A DNA stretch of 64,000 nt from Rhizomys pruinosus (GCA_009823505.1 VZQC01013958.1:253259-317258); one strand, 5' to 3'. Counted from the first letter of the stretch, positions 1 through 28,618 are shown. A program made the numbers and translations. The notes: a model not told the origin generated them from the letters alone.

Positions 1-959
1 AAATGTTACTAAGGTATTTTGTTTATCTTTTAGGCCAAGCCCAAACCACACAATTGATGTCGGGAGTTTGGGGAAAGGTGCAATTTCCTTCGTGTGGGGA
101 TTGCTGAAAAGGTAATCGACAAGCTTAATGCAGGTAAGCCAAAGGCCTTCGCACATACCAAGAGCGATGACCTTCTGGATTTAGTTGCGTCGGCCCTTAA
201 CACCATCTTGACTAGCGACATTACTGCGTCCAGGCCCCTCCCATATCAGATTTAATTCTCTTTATCTTCATGATCTAAGATATTTAACTCTATTTGCTTC
301 CCTTTCAAGATCTCAAAAGAAAAAGGATCAAAAGAGAACTTTTTATTGGGAGAACACTCTCTACCACATTCTTGGAACAGTATCTATTGAAGCCATAAAG
401 GAATGTATGTTTGATTCTGAAGAAGCAATTGCTTTACCTTTTTAATTGGCCACAGTTTAATGAACAAATACAAGAACTTTTCTCCAGATGATTAGCTCTT
501 GAGACTTTCTTACAAATATTATAGATCAAACATCACAGTGAGATATTTCCTTGATTTTTTGCCGATTTCCACTTCCATCAGTATATCCAGAGAGTTTCTC
601 ATGGAGCGCATAACTCATTGGGTCGGGTCTTTCTTTGATTAGGGGCAGACGTCTGGTAACCAACGTGTAATGTTCTTGTAAGGTGGTTTCTACATTTTAA
701 TGGTGTAATTTGAATTTTCTGGAGCGGTATGGAACATAAAAAGGCTTCAGAAGTCATAAGTGACTCACTGGTTGGGTACTCTGACCTCGCCTTCCTGGTT
801 CTTAACTAGATGTCATACAAAAAATCTTTGTAACACCCAAATACTTATCTTGGCTTCTCTTTCAAATTGTCTTCTCTTTAACCCTTTTCCACCTGCACAG
901 TCATTTTTCCAATCCTTTCTTGGATTTAGTCATAAGCGCTTCCATTTTTGTTTTGTTTT

Positions 960-1160
960 TTGTTTTTTTGAGACAGGGTTCTCCTTTAAGGCTTTTATCA
1001 ACCTATCCGTCCTAACTGTTTGATCCTGGAGAAGAAACATGTTAACTACACACTGATATTGAGACTCAAGGCTGGCCCTCATGAACTTCACAGAGATTCC
1101 GGGCGGTGGTTGCCTCGCCCCCATCCCAAAGGTTTGCTGAGGGATTTAAAGGGCAGTGCT
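960..1160 (-). repeat. B1 SINE, antisense, error-laden copy
   Basis: It starts with a T-run and the antisense B1 start word gagacaggg. Later it keeps the order ggctggcc, gaactcacagag, ctgcctc, gggattaaagg, but with many inserted bases. It corresponds to the clean B1 tail at 1807-1861. Confidence 0.6.
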
Positions 1161-1209
1161 GGGCCAGCCTTGTCATACTTTATGCCCTCTCCCTGTTTGT
1201 TCGCATTAC

Positions 1210-1560
1210 TCTTATATCTTTCTCTCGTATTTAGGTTATCCAAACTTAATTGATGACTGTGCCGCATTGCAGAGTTCTGTTAAAATGCTCACCCAGTTTT
1301 GTCAAAGAAGAAATGTTTGCAATGCCGCCGGGAGGTCAGAAAGAGGGTCTCGGAATCCCCTGGAACTGTGCGAGTAATCGTCCAATAGAGAATTAGCGAG
1401 AGTTCAAGATTGGTGCCTATCTACGAGCCAGCCATGTTAGGGTAGCTGGGGATCATGAAACTAACCCGGAGTTAACTCTATCTGTTAGATATGAGATAGC
1501 GAGTCGACAGCTACTAACCCAACGCTATGGCTCAATTCTCTTCACAGGCCCAAAGACTGT
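1210..1560 (-). repeat. B2 SINE, antisense, error-laden copy
   Basis: Readable B2 words (gcaatgccg, gaggtcagaa, cccctggaactg, gctggggatc, aggccc) appear in order with inserted bases between them. The clean counterpart is 1864-2094. Confidence 0.65.
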
Positions 1561-1806
1561 TTACGCAATTGTCTTTAGCCAAAAGGAAACATTTTATATC
1601 TTCTTTAACTCAGTTTTCTAATCTTTTCAACTCTTAATCTCCTTGTCCCAAGTAAGTATCGCCAATAAAGGTTTCTAAAAGTAAATTTATAGTAACCTAA
1701 ACATTCAATCCTTAGTAATTTGCTGCCAAAAAGAGTTATTGTGGGGGGAAAACTGATATTAGGGCATGTCTTATTTTTTTTCCAGAATTGTTTTTTATTT
1801 GTATTT

Positions 1807-2094
1807 TTTATGCCTCTGCCTCCCAAGTGCTAGGATTAAAGGCGTGCGCCACCATGCCCGGCATTTATTTATTTCTGTATGTGTATCAATGTACTGTCCG
1901 CATGCAAGTCTGTGCACCCGTGTCGTGCAATGCCGCGGAGGTCAGAAGAGGGTCTCGGATTCCCCTGGAACTGGAGTTCTCCTGAAATTGGAGTTTCAGA
2001 TGGTTCTCGGCCGCCATGTGGGTGCTGGGGATCGAACCCGGGTCCTCTGTAAGAGCGGTCGGCGCTCTTAACCGCTAGGCCATCTCTCCAGCCC
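1807..2094 (-). repeat. Partial B1 plus full B2 SINE, antisense
   Basis: Positions 1807-1861 are the 3' part of an antisense B1 (ctctgcctcccaagtgctag through the ccaccatgcccgg end). Positions 1864-2094 are a young, CpG-rich antisense B2 ending in catctctccagccc. The abrupt B1 start fits a contig edge. The sequence gcttccattttt right of the B2 (2098-2109) also occurs left of the noisy B1 (939-950), as expected of the flanking target duplication. Confidence 0.85.
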
Positions 2095-2209
2095 AAGCTT
2101 CCATTTTTTACAAAGCTTTTTCTCTTCTCTTTCTAATCTTCCACTTTCTCTGCCAAAGACCTAAAATTTACACATTCAATAGGGTATTGGAAAACTGATT
2201 TAGGATGTC

Positions 2210-2436
2210 TTATTTTTTTAATTTTTTATTTATTTTTAAGTGTGTGAATGTATTGTTTGCATGCAGGTTTGTGCACCTGTGTCATGCAATGCCATGGAGG
2301 TCAAAAGAGGGTGTCAGATTCCCCTGGAACTGGAGTTAAAGATGATTCTCAGCTGCCATGTGGGTGCTGGGGATCGAACCAGGTCCTCTGCAAGAGCAGA
2401 CAGCGCTCTTAACTGCTACGCCATCTCTCCAGCCCC
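2210..2436 (-). repeat. B2 SINE, antisense
   Basis: T/A-rich head, tgcatgcaggtttgtgcacc body and catctctccagcccc end show an antisense B2. It is somewhat diverged from the young subfamily at 1864. Confidence 0.9.
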
Positions 2437-2683
2437 AGGATGTTCTATTTCTACTGGCTTTAGGACACTCACCAGAATCAGTGTTCCCCATCTGTTTTTC
2501 ATAGTATTAAACTATTACAGTATATCTGTAAATACAGTTGGGGGAATGCTGTCCTGTATCTATAACAGAGCTTTACTTGTCTCTAAATGAAAGGTGTTTG
2601 TATTCCTTGAATTGCTTAATTAAAGATTCTGTATGAAAGGAATAGAATATTAATAATATAAGAGATCAAATACTTGGGAATAA

Positions 2684-20158
<17,475 letters not shown>

Positions 20159-20296
20159 ATAATACAGTCTCAGGTTCCAAATATGTCACTGGAAAAAAAT
20201 AAGACACTTAGTAAGTCTGTAGAAGACATGGAACAAGAAGATACAGAAGAGAAAGGGGAAGAGGAAGATGAATACCGAGAAGATGAACCAATATAA
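20159..20296 (+). pseudogene. GLIPR1L2: Open acidic tail downstream of the GLIPR1L2 stop
   Basis: In frame with exon 6, the 45 codons after the TGA stay open to TAA 20294-20296. They read IIQSQVPNMSLEK and then an acidic stretch with runs of Glu/Asp (EDTEEKGEEEDEYREDE). This resembles the position and composition of the human acidic tail, though it is shorter. With the TGA as given it would be 3' UTR. Confidence 0.7.
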
Positions 20297-20740
20297 GCCA
20301 AAAGTACACACACACAAAAAAATTTAAATAGAATTATGAGTTTTAAACAAAAACTATAAATCTTAATTGTAATGTAACATTTTTATTTCATCTCTTTCAT
20401 ATACTTATTAAACAAACTTAAATTTGAAAACAGAACAACATGAATACAAAGTACATATTGTACAGAAAATATTAAGACAAGTTCTTAGACACTAAGAACA
20501 GATGAAATTGATTACAAAAACAACAAAAACATTTGGTCAACCTAATTATTTTAAGATTTCATTATGGAATACTAATAAAAAAAGGGATTTCTATATTTCT
20601 GTCTCTGTGCTTAGACATTTTGTACATCTGTTAGTATCTGAAGTACAAAGTTAAATGAAGTTGTCAGATAAGATTCTTGGGAGTAATCCAAGTATAGTAC
20701 AGCCTTTTAATAAATATTGGCTTGATTTATTAGTACTATC
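20297..20740 (+). other. GLIPR1L2: Probable GLIPR1L2 3' UTR
   Basis: AT-rich, repeat-free sequence after the coding end. The best poly(A) signal is AATAAA at 20709-20714. The true 3' end cannot be set from sequence alone. Confidence 0.5.
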
Positions 20741-20744
20741 ATAG

Positions 20745-22160
20745 TTCCTGGTGGTGGTAGTATTTTCCAGGTGATAGCAAAATATCAAAAATTGTTTATA
20801 TTTTTCTGTTTATATTTTTCTGTATGTGTCTATGATGGGACAAAGGAAGATGTCCTTCAGCTCTTTCTTCATTTATAATTTCACTTCCACAACCATACAT
20901 CTGTTTTTGAGGTTTAGTACTTCTTCTAGAGGCCCCATAATCCTATTTAATATTGCTGGCTTTTCTGTCTGTCATAACAGTCTTCTGTGTCCTTCACATA
21001 GCTAAAAGCTTTCTGTTGTTCTCAAGTATCTGTGCCTTGTATGTTCATCAGTCTGTTTGCATTGTCAGTACAGCAGTTACCCAGAGTGGTTTAGACCTGG
21101 CATCAAAACTTCAAATCCAATAGATATGCAATGATGGGATATATCTGGCTATAACACAAATACTATATACAGATACACAACTATGATTAATAATAAAGGA
21201 AATCTTACTATATATTTCCTGGCAACAGCATGCTATTTTGGTAAAAAAAAAAAAAAGAGAGAGAGAAAAGAAAGAAAAAGCCAGGAGGTGCCCAGCAGAC
21301 CACTCTGGAATGATGATAATTCAGCCACTCTTTCATCTATCCCTTGTTTACTCTTCTCATATATTCTATCACAGATACATCCTTGCTGAATACATTTTTA
21401 GCTGCACCTTTGACCAGAAATTCATACATGTATTAGATATTATACAATCAGGAGATTCTATAGTCAGGCTCTCCCGAAGCTCCCTCACTGTGAAAAGAAA
21501 CTACTGGTTGGGTGATACCATGTGCTGGTGTTCTAAGCCTATGGATTAGGCATAGCAAATCCATGGATTACAATTTTTGCTGATTTTGACAGTAAGAAAG
21601 TCAAACCCTAAGCCAGGAATAGATAGGTGTCTATTCCAATGGGAAAGAACCACTGATTTTTCCAGGATAAAAGAACTTTAATATTTCAATTTCCACTAAG
21701 TATAAACTGGTTTTCTAAAGAAAAGCACTATTTTATTAACTTCGTTATTGGTAGGTTGTCCATACAGGGGTTCCTAGACCATCCTTGATGAGTGGAGTTT
21801 CATGCAAATGAGCCAGTAGGTAGTCTCCATTAATTCCATTTGCTTGTCAAATTAATTTAGGGTAGCCAAAGGACAATTTGTACCAATTGGTCGAATCATT
21901 TTGAGCATTTGATAATCACATTTGACAGGCATTAACCTATGAAAACTTTACATATGATTCCCACCTCCCTATGTATACTCACACTGTTGTTCCAGGCCCT
22001 TTCATTCCTAATCTTTCAAATATTCTCTTTCTAAATCTCTGTTGTCTATCTGTGCCATTACCACCCTCCCTGTGCCTATTTATTTCTACCTCTGACCATC
22101 TCTGCTTCCATACAAAGTACACTACTGATGCTACTCAGACTTTGTTCTTCCACTGACTTC
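20745..22160. other. Intergenic, nothing recognised
   Basis: No SINE, LTR or exon recognised. Short A-rich run at 21241-21275. Confidence 0.4.
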
Positions 22161-22164
22161 TAGG

Positions 22165-22372
22165 CCATACCCGAGTATAAGTGGAATGCTTTTTAGCTTG
22201 CACCTGCATGCCAAGCCAAGCAACTGGCTGAAGGTAGCGGCTTCCTCTTGGAACCTCAGATGGCTTTCCATTCAGAGGGTCCCAAGTCTCGAGAGTGGCA
22301 CAGATCCAATAACCGAGCAGGAGTCAAATCTTTCTGAGGGCAATGTCAAGACAAAGAAGCGCAAGTAATTTA
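22165..22372 (+). other. Unidentified ORF-like fragment, possible processed pseudogene
   Basis: A 60-codon frame ends in a basic KTKKRK stop at 22366-22368. The base composition is more even than its surroundings, and other frames also carry long open pieces. No family is recognised and no splice sites or poly(A) tail are clear. A chance frame is the alternative. Confidence 0.2.
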
Positions 22373-22402
22373 TAGTTTGATATCTATAAAAACTGAGGTA
22401 CC

Positions 22403-22780
22403 AGGGCTGGAGAGATGGCTCAATGGTTAAGAGCACTGACTATTCTTGCAGAGGACCCAGCTTCCACTCCTAGAACATGGTGACTAATGAACATCCTTAA
22501 CTACAGTTCCAGGGGCTCTGATGCCTTCTTCTGACCTCTGAAGGCATTGCATGGCATGGCTGCACTTACATACATGCAAGGAATACTCTCAAAAATAATA
22601 AACAAAATATTTTAACAAAAACCCAAGACACCAGCCAAGCGCAGTGGAACATCCCTTTAATCCCAGCACTTGGGAGGCAGAGGCAGGTGTATCTCTGTGA
22701 GCTCAAGGCCAGCCCAATCTACATAGTGAGTGACAGGCCAGTTGGGGCTACACAAAGACTGTGTCTAAAAAAAAAAAAAC
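22403..22780 (+). repeat. B2 plus B1 SINE pair, both sense
   Basis: 22403-22622 is a B2 (gggctggagagatggctcaa head). 22632-22780 is a B1 (agccaagcgcagtggaacat) ending in an A-run. Confidence 0.88.
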
Positions 22781-22937
22781 TGAAAAAAATAATAATTCCC
22801 AAGGTACCAAAGACTGCAGTATGGAAAAGTGGAGGCTACTTTTACAAAAAAGAAAACTGACAAACATTAACCCCAGCCAGGTGATTAAAATCAATAGCAA
22901 TGATAGCATATCATGTTAGAGGAAACTGGCACTTTAT

Positions 22938-23088
22938 AAGGGAGGGGGCATGCCTTTAATGCCAGCATTTGGGAGGCAGAGGCAGAGGCAGGAGGATTTA
23001 TATAAGATCAAAGATAGCTTGGTCTCCATAATGAGTTTCAGGCCTGCTGGGGCTACAGGAAGACCCTGTCTCAAAAAAGAGAAAAAAA
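22938..23088 (+). repeat. Old B1-like SINE, sense
   Basis: gggggcatgcctttaatgcc through gaccctgtctcaaaaa; diverged and with a duplicated ggcaga word. Confidence 0.8.
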
Positions 23089-23669
23089 ATGGCACCTTAT
23101 TTCTGTGATCTTCCCAAAGTCACATAATTGCAGTCTAGCCAAGAGAAAAGCAGCAATTTCAATTAGGAGATTTTGTTAAGATACTGATCAGAGGATGAGG
23201 TGACAAGTGGTTAAGACAATGGACTGCTAAATACTGGCCTGTACCTAAAACTCCACTGTCCTCAGAAAACATCACAAATAGGAGGTTATCCTGAATGGAA
23301 TCCTGGAATACCCAGAAAAGGGCATGATGTAAATGAAGAAAATCTGAAAAATATGTGTTAATATTGGCTCACTAATTATAAAATTGTTAAGTATAAGGTG
23401 TTAGTAATTGGGGAAGTGTGTGAGGGTTATATGACGAGATCGGGCGCGTTCAGGGTGGTGTGGCCATAGACAACGGTTGTATGGAACACAGCACTATCAG
23501 TACAACTTTTCTATACATCTAATATGATGTAAAATACAGTTTTATTTTTTGATCTTTAATTTATTAAATTAATTTATTGTGTGCAAATGCATGTATGCAT
23601 TTTGTGTGCAGGTATATGTGTATGTATGTACGTGTGTGTGGAGGCCAGAGGTCCACATCCTTTTTGTTT

Positions 23670-23822
23670 TGTTTTGTATTTTGAGACAGGATCTCCCTGT
23701 ACTCCACCTGGTCTGGAACTTGCTATTCACTGTGTAGACCAAACTGGCCTTGATCTCACAGAGATCTGCCTGCCTCTGCCTCCAGAGTGATGGGATTAAA
23801 GGTGTATGCCACAGCACCCAGT
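23670..23822 (-). repeat. B1 SINE, antisense
   Basis: ttttgagacaggatctccct to gggattaaaggtgtatgcca. A separate B4 begins at 23838. Confidence 0.88.
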
Positions 23823-23981
23823 GTTTTCTACCTTCTTTTTTGAGAGAGGGTCTCTACTGGAGCTTACCAAGTCACTCAGACTGGCTGACCACCAAGCCCC
23901 CCCAGTCCTGTCCCCCCCAGTCCTGAGATCACAGGAGTGTGCATGCCACACTTGGCTTCTTACATGAGCACTTGGAGATCC

Positions 23982-24669
23982 TGAAGGGCAACGAGTTAAA
24001 AACCTACTCTGCTGACCATACCAAAGTCTCCATCCTAGACAAAGGGAGAACTGCCACCTACCATAAAAGTTCTGCAGGAAGACTGTGTAAGGATCAGGCT
24101 TTGAGATAACTGTTACAGGGACCAGATAAGCATGTTCCCACAAGTTGCAGGAAGACTGTGTAGGGATAAGGATAGACATGTTTTTTGAAATAACTGTTTC
24201 AGGTAGTCAATGCAAAGGCCAGATAAGTATGTTCTCACAACCCAACAATCCCAAGAACTATATGTCTTCGACAACCCAACAATCCCAGGAACTATATTCC
24301 TTTGACAACCCAACAATCCCAAGAACTATGTCTTTGACAACCCAACAATCCCAGGAACTATATGTCTTTGACAACCCCACCAAACCCACAGCCTACCCCC
24401 GCGCACGTTTTTGTTGAGTTATACAAGCCCACCAATTCTGTAATGCCAAGGCTTGGAAACCCCCCTGCTTGCGATCTTTCCCTTTAAAATGAGTGCTTGT
24501 ACGGAGCCTTGGAGCCTCGGAGCCTCGGGGCACAGAGCCTCTTCCCAGTCCTGCTGCGCCAGGTACCGGAACAGCCCTGGCTTAAGCTAGCTAATAAAAA
24601 GATTCTCTGCCCTTGCATCAGTGTCTGTCTCCTGGTGGTCTGCGAGGGTCTTGGATTCAGGGCATAACA
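23982..24669 (+). mobile_element. Solo LTR, gammaretrovirus-like (ERV1), 4-bp target duplication
   Basis: A 688-bp LTR begins TGAAGGG and ends CATAACA. The direct repeat ATCC flanks it (23978-23981, 24670-24673), the 4-bp duplication size seen with gammaretroviral integrases. U3 carries two levels of tandem repeats (an unequal pair at 24072-24230 and four-fold short repeats at 24237-24376). A TATA-like tttaaaat lies near 24483 and AATAAA at 24593-24598, followed by a typical R-U5 stretch. There is no internal sequence, so it is a recombined solo LTR. Confidence 0.85.
24237..24376. repeat. Four-fold tandem repeat in the LTR U3
   Basis: About four units of roughly 33-35 bp, each with acaacccaacaatcccaaga or its variant followed by actatatgtctttg. 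Such U3 repeats commonly act as enhancers in retroviral LTRs. Confidence 0.9.
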
Positions 24670-24744
24670 ATCCGAACTCAGATACTCATGCTTTCATGGC
24701 AAGCACTTTACCAACTGAGCCATCTTCCTAGTCCCTAAAAAGTG

Positions 24745-25290
24745 TGTTTGAAGAAAATCGAAATATTTATTTTTAATAGTATGTTTTATATGAAAAAATA
24801 TATAAAATTCAAATTATAGTTGTCTATCAATAATTTTGTGTTGATACATGCACTTTCAGACACTCAGAGGGCAATGGGAAAAACCAGACTGAGTAATGAA
24901 GGCTTCAGACCACAATACGTGTCTGACTCCTCCTGGAAGTCAAGAGGACCAAAGACTTAGTGTGAAGACACTTGAAATGCAAAGCATCCCTTTTGGAAAC
25001 TTCAGCTCATGCAAGGGAACCATGGCACAGAAATCCTCACGAGGTCTTTCATGTTGGGAACAGAATACTTGAACAAAAATGGCTTAGTGTAGCCTTCGTG
25101 CTAAGTTACTGTGTGTAACTCTCCAGAGACATGTGGATTTGTTTGAAATGCTTGCTGCAGAAGTTTTCAAAAGGATCTGTGCTGGAAATGTCCAAATTCC
25201 TTTGGAAGAAAAGCTAAGGGATTTGCCTCTGTATGTTTCACAATGGATATCTGTTGGCTTCCTCCCTGTCATGAGGTTCCCACCTCCCAT
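24745..25290. other. Intergenic, nothing recognised
   Basis: No recognisable repeat or exon. Confidence 0.4.
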
Positions 25291-25299
25291 GTCACCAAC

Positions 25300-25790
25300 C
25301 TCCCTGCCCTAGGTATGGCAGTGGTGCCTGGCTGTGGCTGGACTGCCTGCCAGCCAGCAAGGAGAGAAGTGGGAGGGAGCAGAGAGGTCCCCAGATTTCG
25401 GTAAACCAAACAGATCCAAAGAAAGATCTGGGCGTTGTGTCAGCAAGCAAAATTCATTTATTGCAGGGGTTTACGCACTTAAATACTTTTGTTGGGCTCT
25501 TTGACCAGGAGGTGGGTGGGACAGAGGAGAAGCTGTTCAGCAACAGTAGGAAAAATGTAGTGTTGCCCTCCTTCCCCTCAGGACAGGGCAGATGTACCTC
25601 AGGAGGGGTAAGGCTACTCTTCAAGCTACACTCCCTTGGGGGTTGGGCTGCAGATGCCTGATGTTCAATATGACAAGTGGGAGCGGCTCCCATTCCCTGC
25701 CTCTAGGTTATGGGGAAAGAAGCCAGCTCTCTTACACTCAGCCATAATGGATTCATCCTGCCCCCCAGATACCTATAGTAACAGAAAACT
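25300..25790 (-). mobile_element. Probable solo LTR, antisense
   Basis: On the minus strand there is a GC-richer leader, an AATAAA (plus-strand TTTATT at 25457-25462), then a pyrimidine-rich U5-like stretch. This fits an LTR, but ends and target duplication could not be placed. Confidence 0.45.
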
Positions 25791-25871
25791 TCATGTAGTC
25801 TAGAGCATACCTGTGATATATCTTAAGACTTTTGAGTTTGAGGGAGGATGGATAAGAGAAAATAGGGAAGT

Positions 25872-26098
25872 GTTCTAGTTTCTCTTTGATTGCTGAGACA
25901 AAACTCTCTGGCCACTACCAACTTGGGGAGGAAAGGGTTTATTCAGCTCACATCTCCCGAATCAAGTTAGGAACTCAGGCCAAGAACCTGGAGGCAGAAG
26001 TGGAAACACAGGTCATGGAGGAATGCTGCTTACTGGCTTGTTCCCGTGCCCATGCTCAGCTTGCTTTCTTTTTTTTTGTTTTTAAGGTTTTTTTCTAT

Positions 26099-26137
<39 letters not shown>

Positions 26138-26492
26138 CTTTTATGTGTATGAGTGAACTGTCTGCATGTAGGTTGGTGCACCCATGTCATGCAATGCTGT
26201 GGAGGTCAGAAGAGGGCGTCAAATTCCCCTGGAACTAGAGTTAAAGACAGTTCTTACACGCTATGTGGGTGCTGGGAATCAAACCCGGGTCCTCTGCAAG
26301 AGCAGTCAGTACTCTTAACTGCTAAGCCATCTCTCCAGCCTCTCAGCTTGCTTTCTTATACTGTACATAACAACCTGCCCAGGGGTGGCACCACCCATAA
26401 TGGGCTGGGCCCTTTAACATCACTCAACAATCAAGACAAAACTCCTTCAACCCAGGTGTGTCAAGTTGACCCTAAAGCTATCCAGAACAGGA
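25872..26492 (-). mobile_element. MaLR-type LTR, antisense, interrupted by a B2
   Basis: On the minus strand the right part reads like the head of the 29671 LTR (ttctggatagctttagggtc, caacttgacacacctgggtt). The left part ends at ctagtttctctttgattgct. A B2 sits inside at about 26075-26340. Confidence 0.7.
26075..26340 (-). repeat. B2 SINE, antisense, with target-site duplication
   Basis: Flanked by ctcagcttgctttctt on both sides (26055-26070 and 26342-26357). The tail has grown into a (TTTA)n tract at 26097-26137. Confidence 0.92.
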
Positions 26493-26547
26493 AGGAATGG
26501 TGATTCTTCTTGAACTCTTAATATTAAACTTTCATTTGTAAGAAATT

Positions 26548-26622
26548 CAATTCCTCCTCCTCCTCCTCCTCCTCCTCCTCCTCCCCTTCCTCCTCCTCCT
26601 CCTCCTCCTTCTCCTCCTCTTC
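26548..26622. repeat. (CTC/TCC)n microsatellite
   Basis: Imperfect triplet tract of about 75 bp. Confidence 0.95.
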
Positions 26623-26627
26623 TCATT

Positions 26628-26704
26628 CCTTGAGTTCTAGGGACTGAATCCCAGGCCTTGCGTATCTAGGCAAGCACTCCACCACTGAGCCAAATCTCCA
26701 ACTC
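26628..26704 (-). repeat. ID/B4-type tRNA-derived SINE, antisense
   Basis: ggactgaatcccaggccttg, aggcaagcactccaccactg and agccaaatctccaa form the antisense head of an ID-like element. Confidence 0.75.
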
Positions 26705-26709
26705 AAATA

Positions 26710-28600
26710 TGAATATTTTACCTATATTGTTTCTTTATATCTTAAGAGTTTCTTTAATACTTCTTACATGTCTACTGATAATTTTTTCTTTAAGGAATCA
26801 ATTTCTTTTCCTCTTTTGAAATATTATTTCACAAAGTACAGAATTCTAGATTGGGTTTCTTTCCCCTAGAATCTTCAAATATCTTGCTTCTCCCTCTTTA
26901 ATTGAGGAGTTTCTGAAAAACCAGAGGCAATTTTTGTCTTTGTGCCTTTATAAATAAGGAATTATTAAACTAGTATCCTTCAGTGTTTTCCTTTTTAATA
27001 TTCTATTTATTATTTATTTTATGTGTACAAGTGTATTGCCTGCATGTATCTAAGTGCACCCAATGTCGTGCAGTACTGCAGAGGTCAGAAGAGGATATCA
27101 GATTTCCCTGGAATGGGAGTTAAAGATGGTTGTTAGCTGCCATGTGGGTGCTGGACTCAAAGCCAGGGTTCTCTGCAATAGCAGTCAGTGCTCTTAACTG
27201 CTGAGCTATCTCTCCAGTCCCATGTTTTTTTCTATGATTTTCTGTGCTTTGAAATATTTAGGGGGGTATTGTTTTCATATTTTTTATTTTGGTATTTTGT
27301 TTTTAGGCTTTATTTTTATTTTATGTGTATGTGTATATTGCCTGCTTGTATGCACCCATGTCATTCAGTGCCTGTAGACATAAGAACAGAGTGTTAGATC
27401 CCATGGAACTGGAGTTAGAGATGGATGTTAAAGGCTATTGTGGGTTTTAGGAATTGAACTCCAGTCCTCTGCAGAAGCTGCCAGGGCTGTTAACTGCTAA
27501 GCCATCTCTCCAGCCCTTCCTTTTAAGGCAAGAACTTACTATGTATCTCAGGTTGGCCTGGAACTTGTTATGTAGACCGCATGCCCCAAGCTCATGATCT
27601 ACCTGCCTCAGAGTGTTGGGAATTACAGGAATGCACCACCATGTCCAGCTTTTGCTTTATTTGTTGACATTTATCCTTATTGGTGTTCTTTGAACTTCCT
27701 TAATCTATGGTTTGGTGTTCAGAATTAGTTTTTTAAACATTGTTATCATTCTTTCAAACATTTCTGATTATCGTTTTCTTCTCCTTCTAGTGTTCCTACT
27801 ATACATACTTGTACATTTTATAGTTATCTCACCATTGTGGAATGTGATCCTCCAAGCAAAGCAGCCATCATCTTCATCATCTCACCTGTGTCTGCTTATT
27901 AGAGCCTGTCATAAGCAGGCTTGAGAGCTGTTGAGCTTGCTCAGAAAAGGAGGAGCCAGAAGGGTCATCGGACTCTCACCTAAGATGTTAGCCATTCCCT
28001 CCAGTGTCTCCCCACCAATTATATTCAATTCTGCTCTAATTTGCATAACATCCAAGTCTTGGGAGATGCTAAAGTATGTAGGCTAATGAGGGTAAATGAG
28101 GGAGTACCATCTGGGGACTATGGGGAAGCCATCATCCATGCTGGATGAAGCCTTTCCTATGTGGCTGCTTTGAAGTCCCCCCCCCAACATACACACACGC
28201 TCCTGTTAGTCTGTTATAAGGAGGGGGTAGGCATCGTTTATGAGTTTATGACACCCAGGAAAGAGCTCCCTCAAAACCCACAGTCTTTGGATGTTCTACT
28301 CTGATTTTTACAATCTTTGTTTTGCTTTTCTAGTTTGGAAGTTTCTGTTGAACACATACACTCAGTGATTCTTTCCTCAGCCATGTCCAGTCTATTAAAA
28401 AGGTCATCAAAGGCATTCTTCATTTATGTAACAGTAATTTTTTTGTCTCTAGCATTTTTAGTTCTGTTTTATGCTTTCCATCTCTCTGATTTTATTGCCC
28501 ATCTGTCTTAGACTCTCTGCACTTTATCCTTAGAGTCCTCATTATATTAATCTCTTCAGTCTTCTCATGATGGGTACTAATGCTGCTCTAGCTCTTTAAA
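26710..28600 (-). mobile_element. Old L1 3' sequence, antisense, in pieces with SINEs between
   Basis: Pieces at 26710-26995, 27655-27790 and 28290-28600 (catttttagttctgttttat, ccatctctctgattttattg, cccatctgtcttagactctc) resemble antisense 3' regions of old mammalian L1s. SINEs occupy 27000-27650. Confidence 0.55.
27000..27650 (-). repeat. Two old B2 and one B1 SINE, all antisense
   Basis: 27000-27220 and 27300-27516 are diverged antisense B2s ending in atctctccagtccc and atctctccagccc. 27517-27650 is a B1 ending gaatgcaccaccatgtccagc. Confidence 0.8.
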
Positions 28601-28618
28601 TTGTAATATTTTTACCTT

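Larger units (their letters stand above)
1..1790. other. Low-quality stretch, probably unpolished long-read gap fill
   Basis: The stretch contains recognisable antisense B1 (about 960-1160) and antisense B2 (about 1210-1560) sequence, but both are peppered with one- and two-base insertions unlike natural SINE decay. After the B2, 1640-1775 follows the same word order as clean sequence at 2100-2222, again with extra bases. I read it as raw long-read sequence joined to a polished contig that begins near 1800. Positions 80-255 hold an unrecognised open frame ending in TAA at 253-255; because of the base quality I do not call it a gene. GLIPR1L2 exon 2 was looked for here and not found. Confidence 0.7.
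23838..24738 (-). repeat. B4 SINE, antisense, split by an LTR
   Basis: Left part 23838-23981 (gagagagggtctctactgga, gctggctgaccaccaagccc) and right part 24670-24738 (atccgaactcagatactcat, ggcaagcactttaccaactg, gagccatcttcctagtccc) make one antisense B4 when the LTR 23982-24669 is removed. Confidence 0.85.

Noticed and set aside
1864..2094. Long plus- and minus-strand frames repeated across the window (CMQVCAPVSCNA and QSVLLTA-type peptides)
   Set aside because: These are translations of B2 SINEs and recur wherever a B2 lies.
24237..24376. Regular short repeats resembling a CRISPR array
   Set aside because: Units are contiguous with no unique spacers, lie inside an LTR with matching target duplication, and the DNA is vertebrate.
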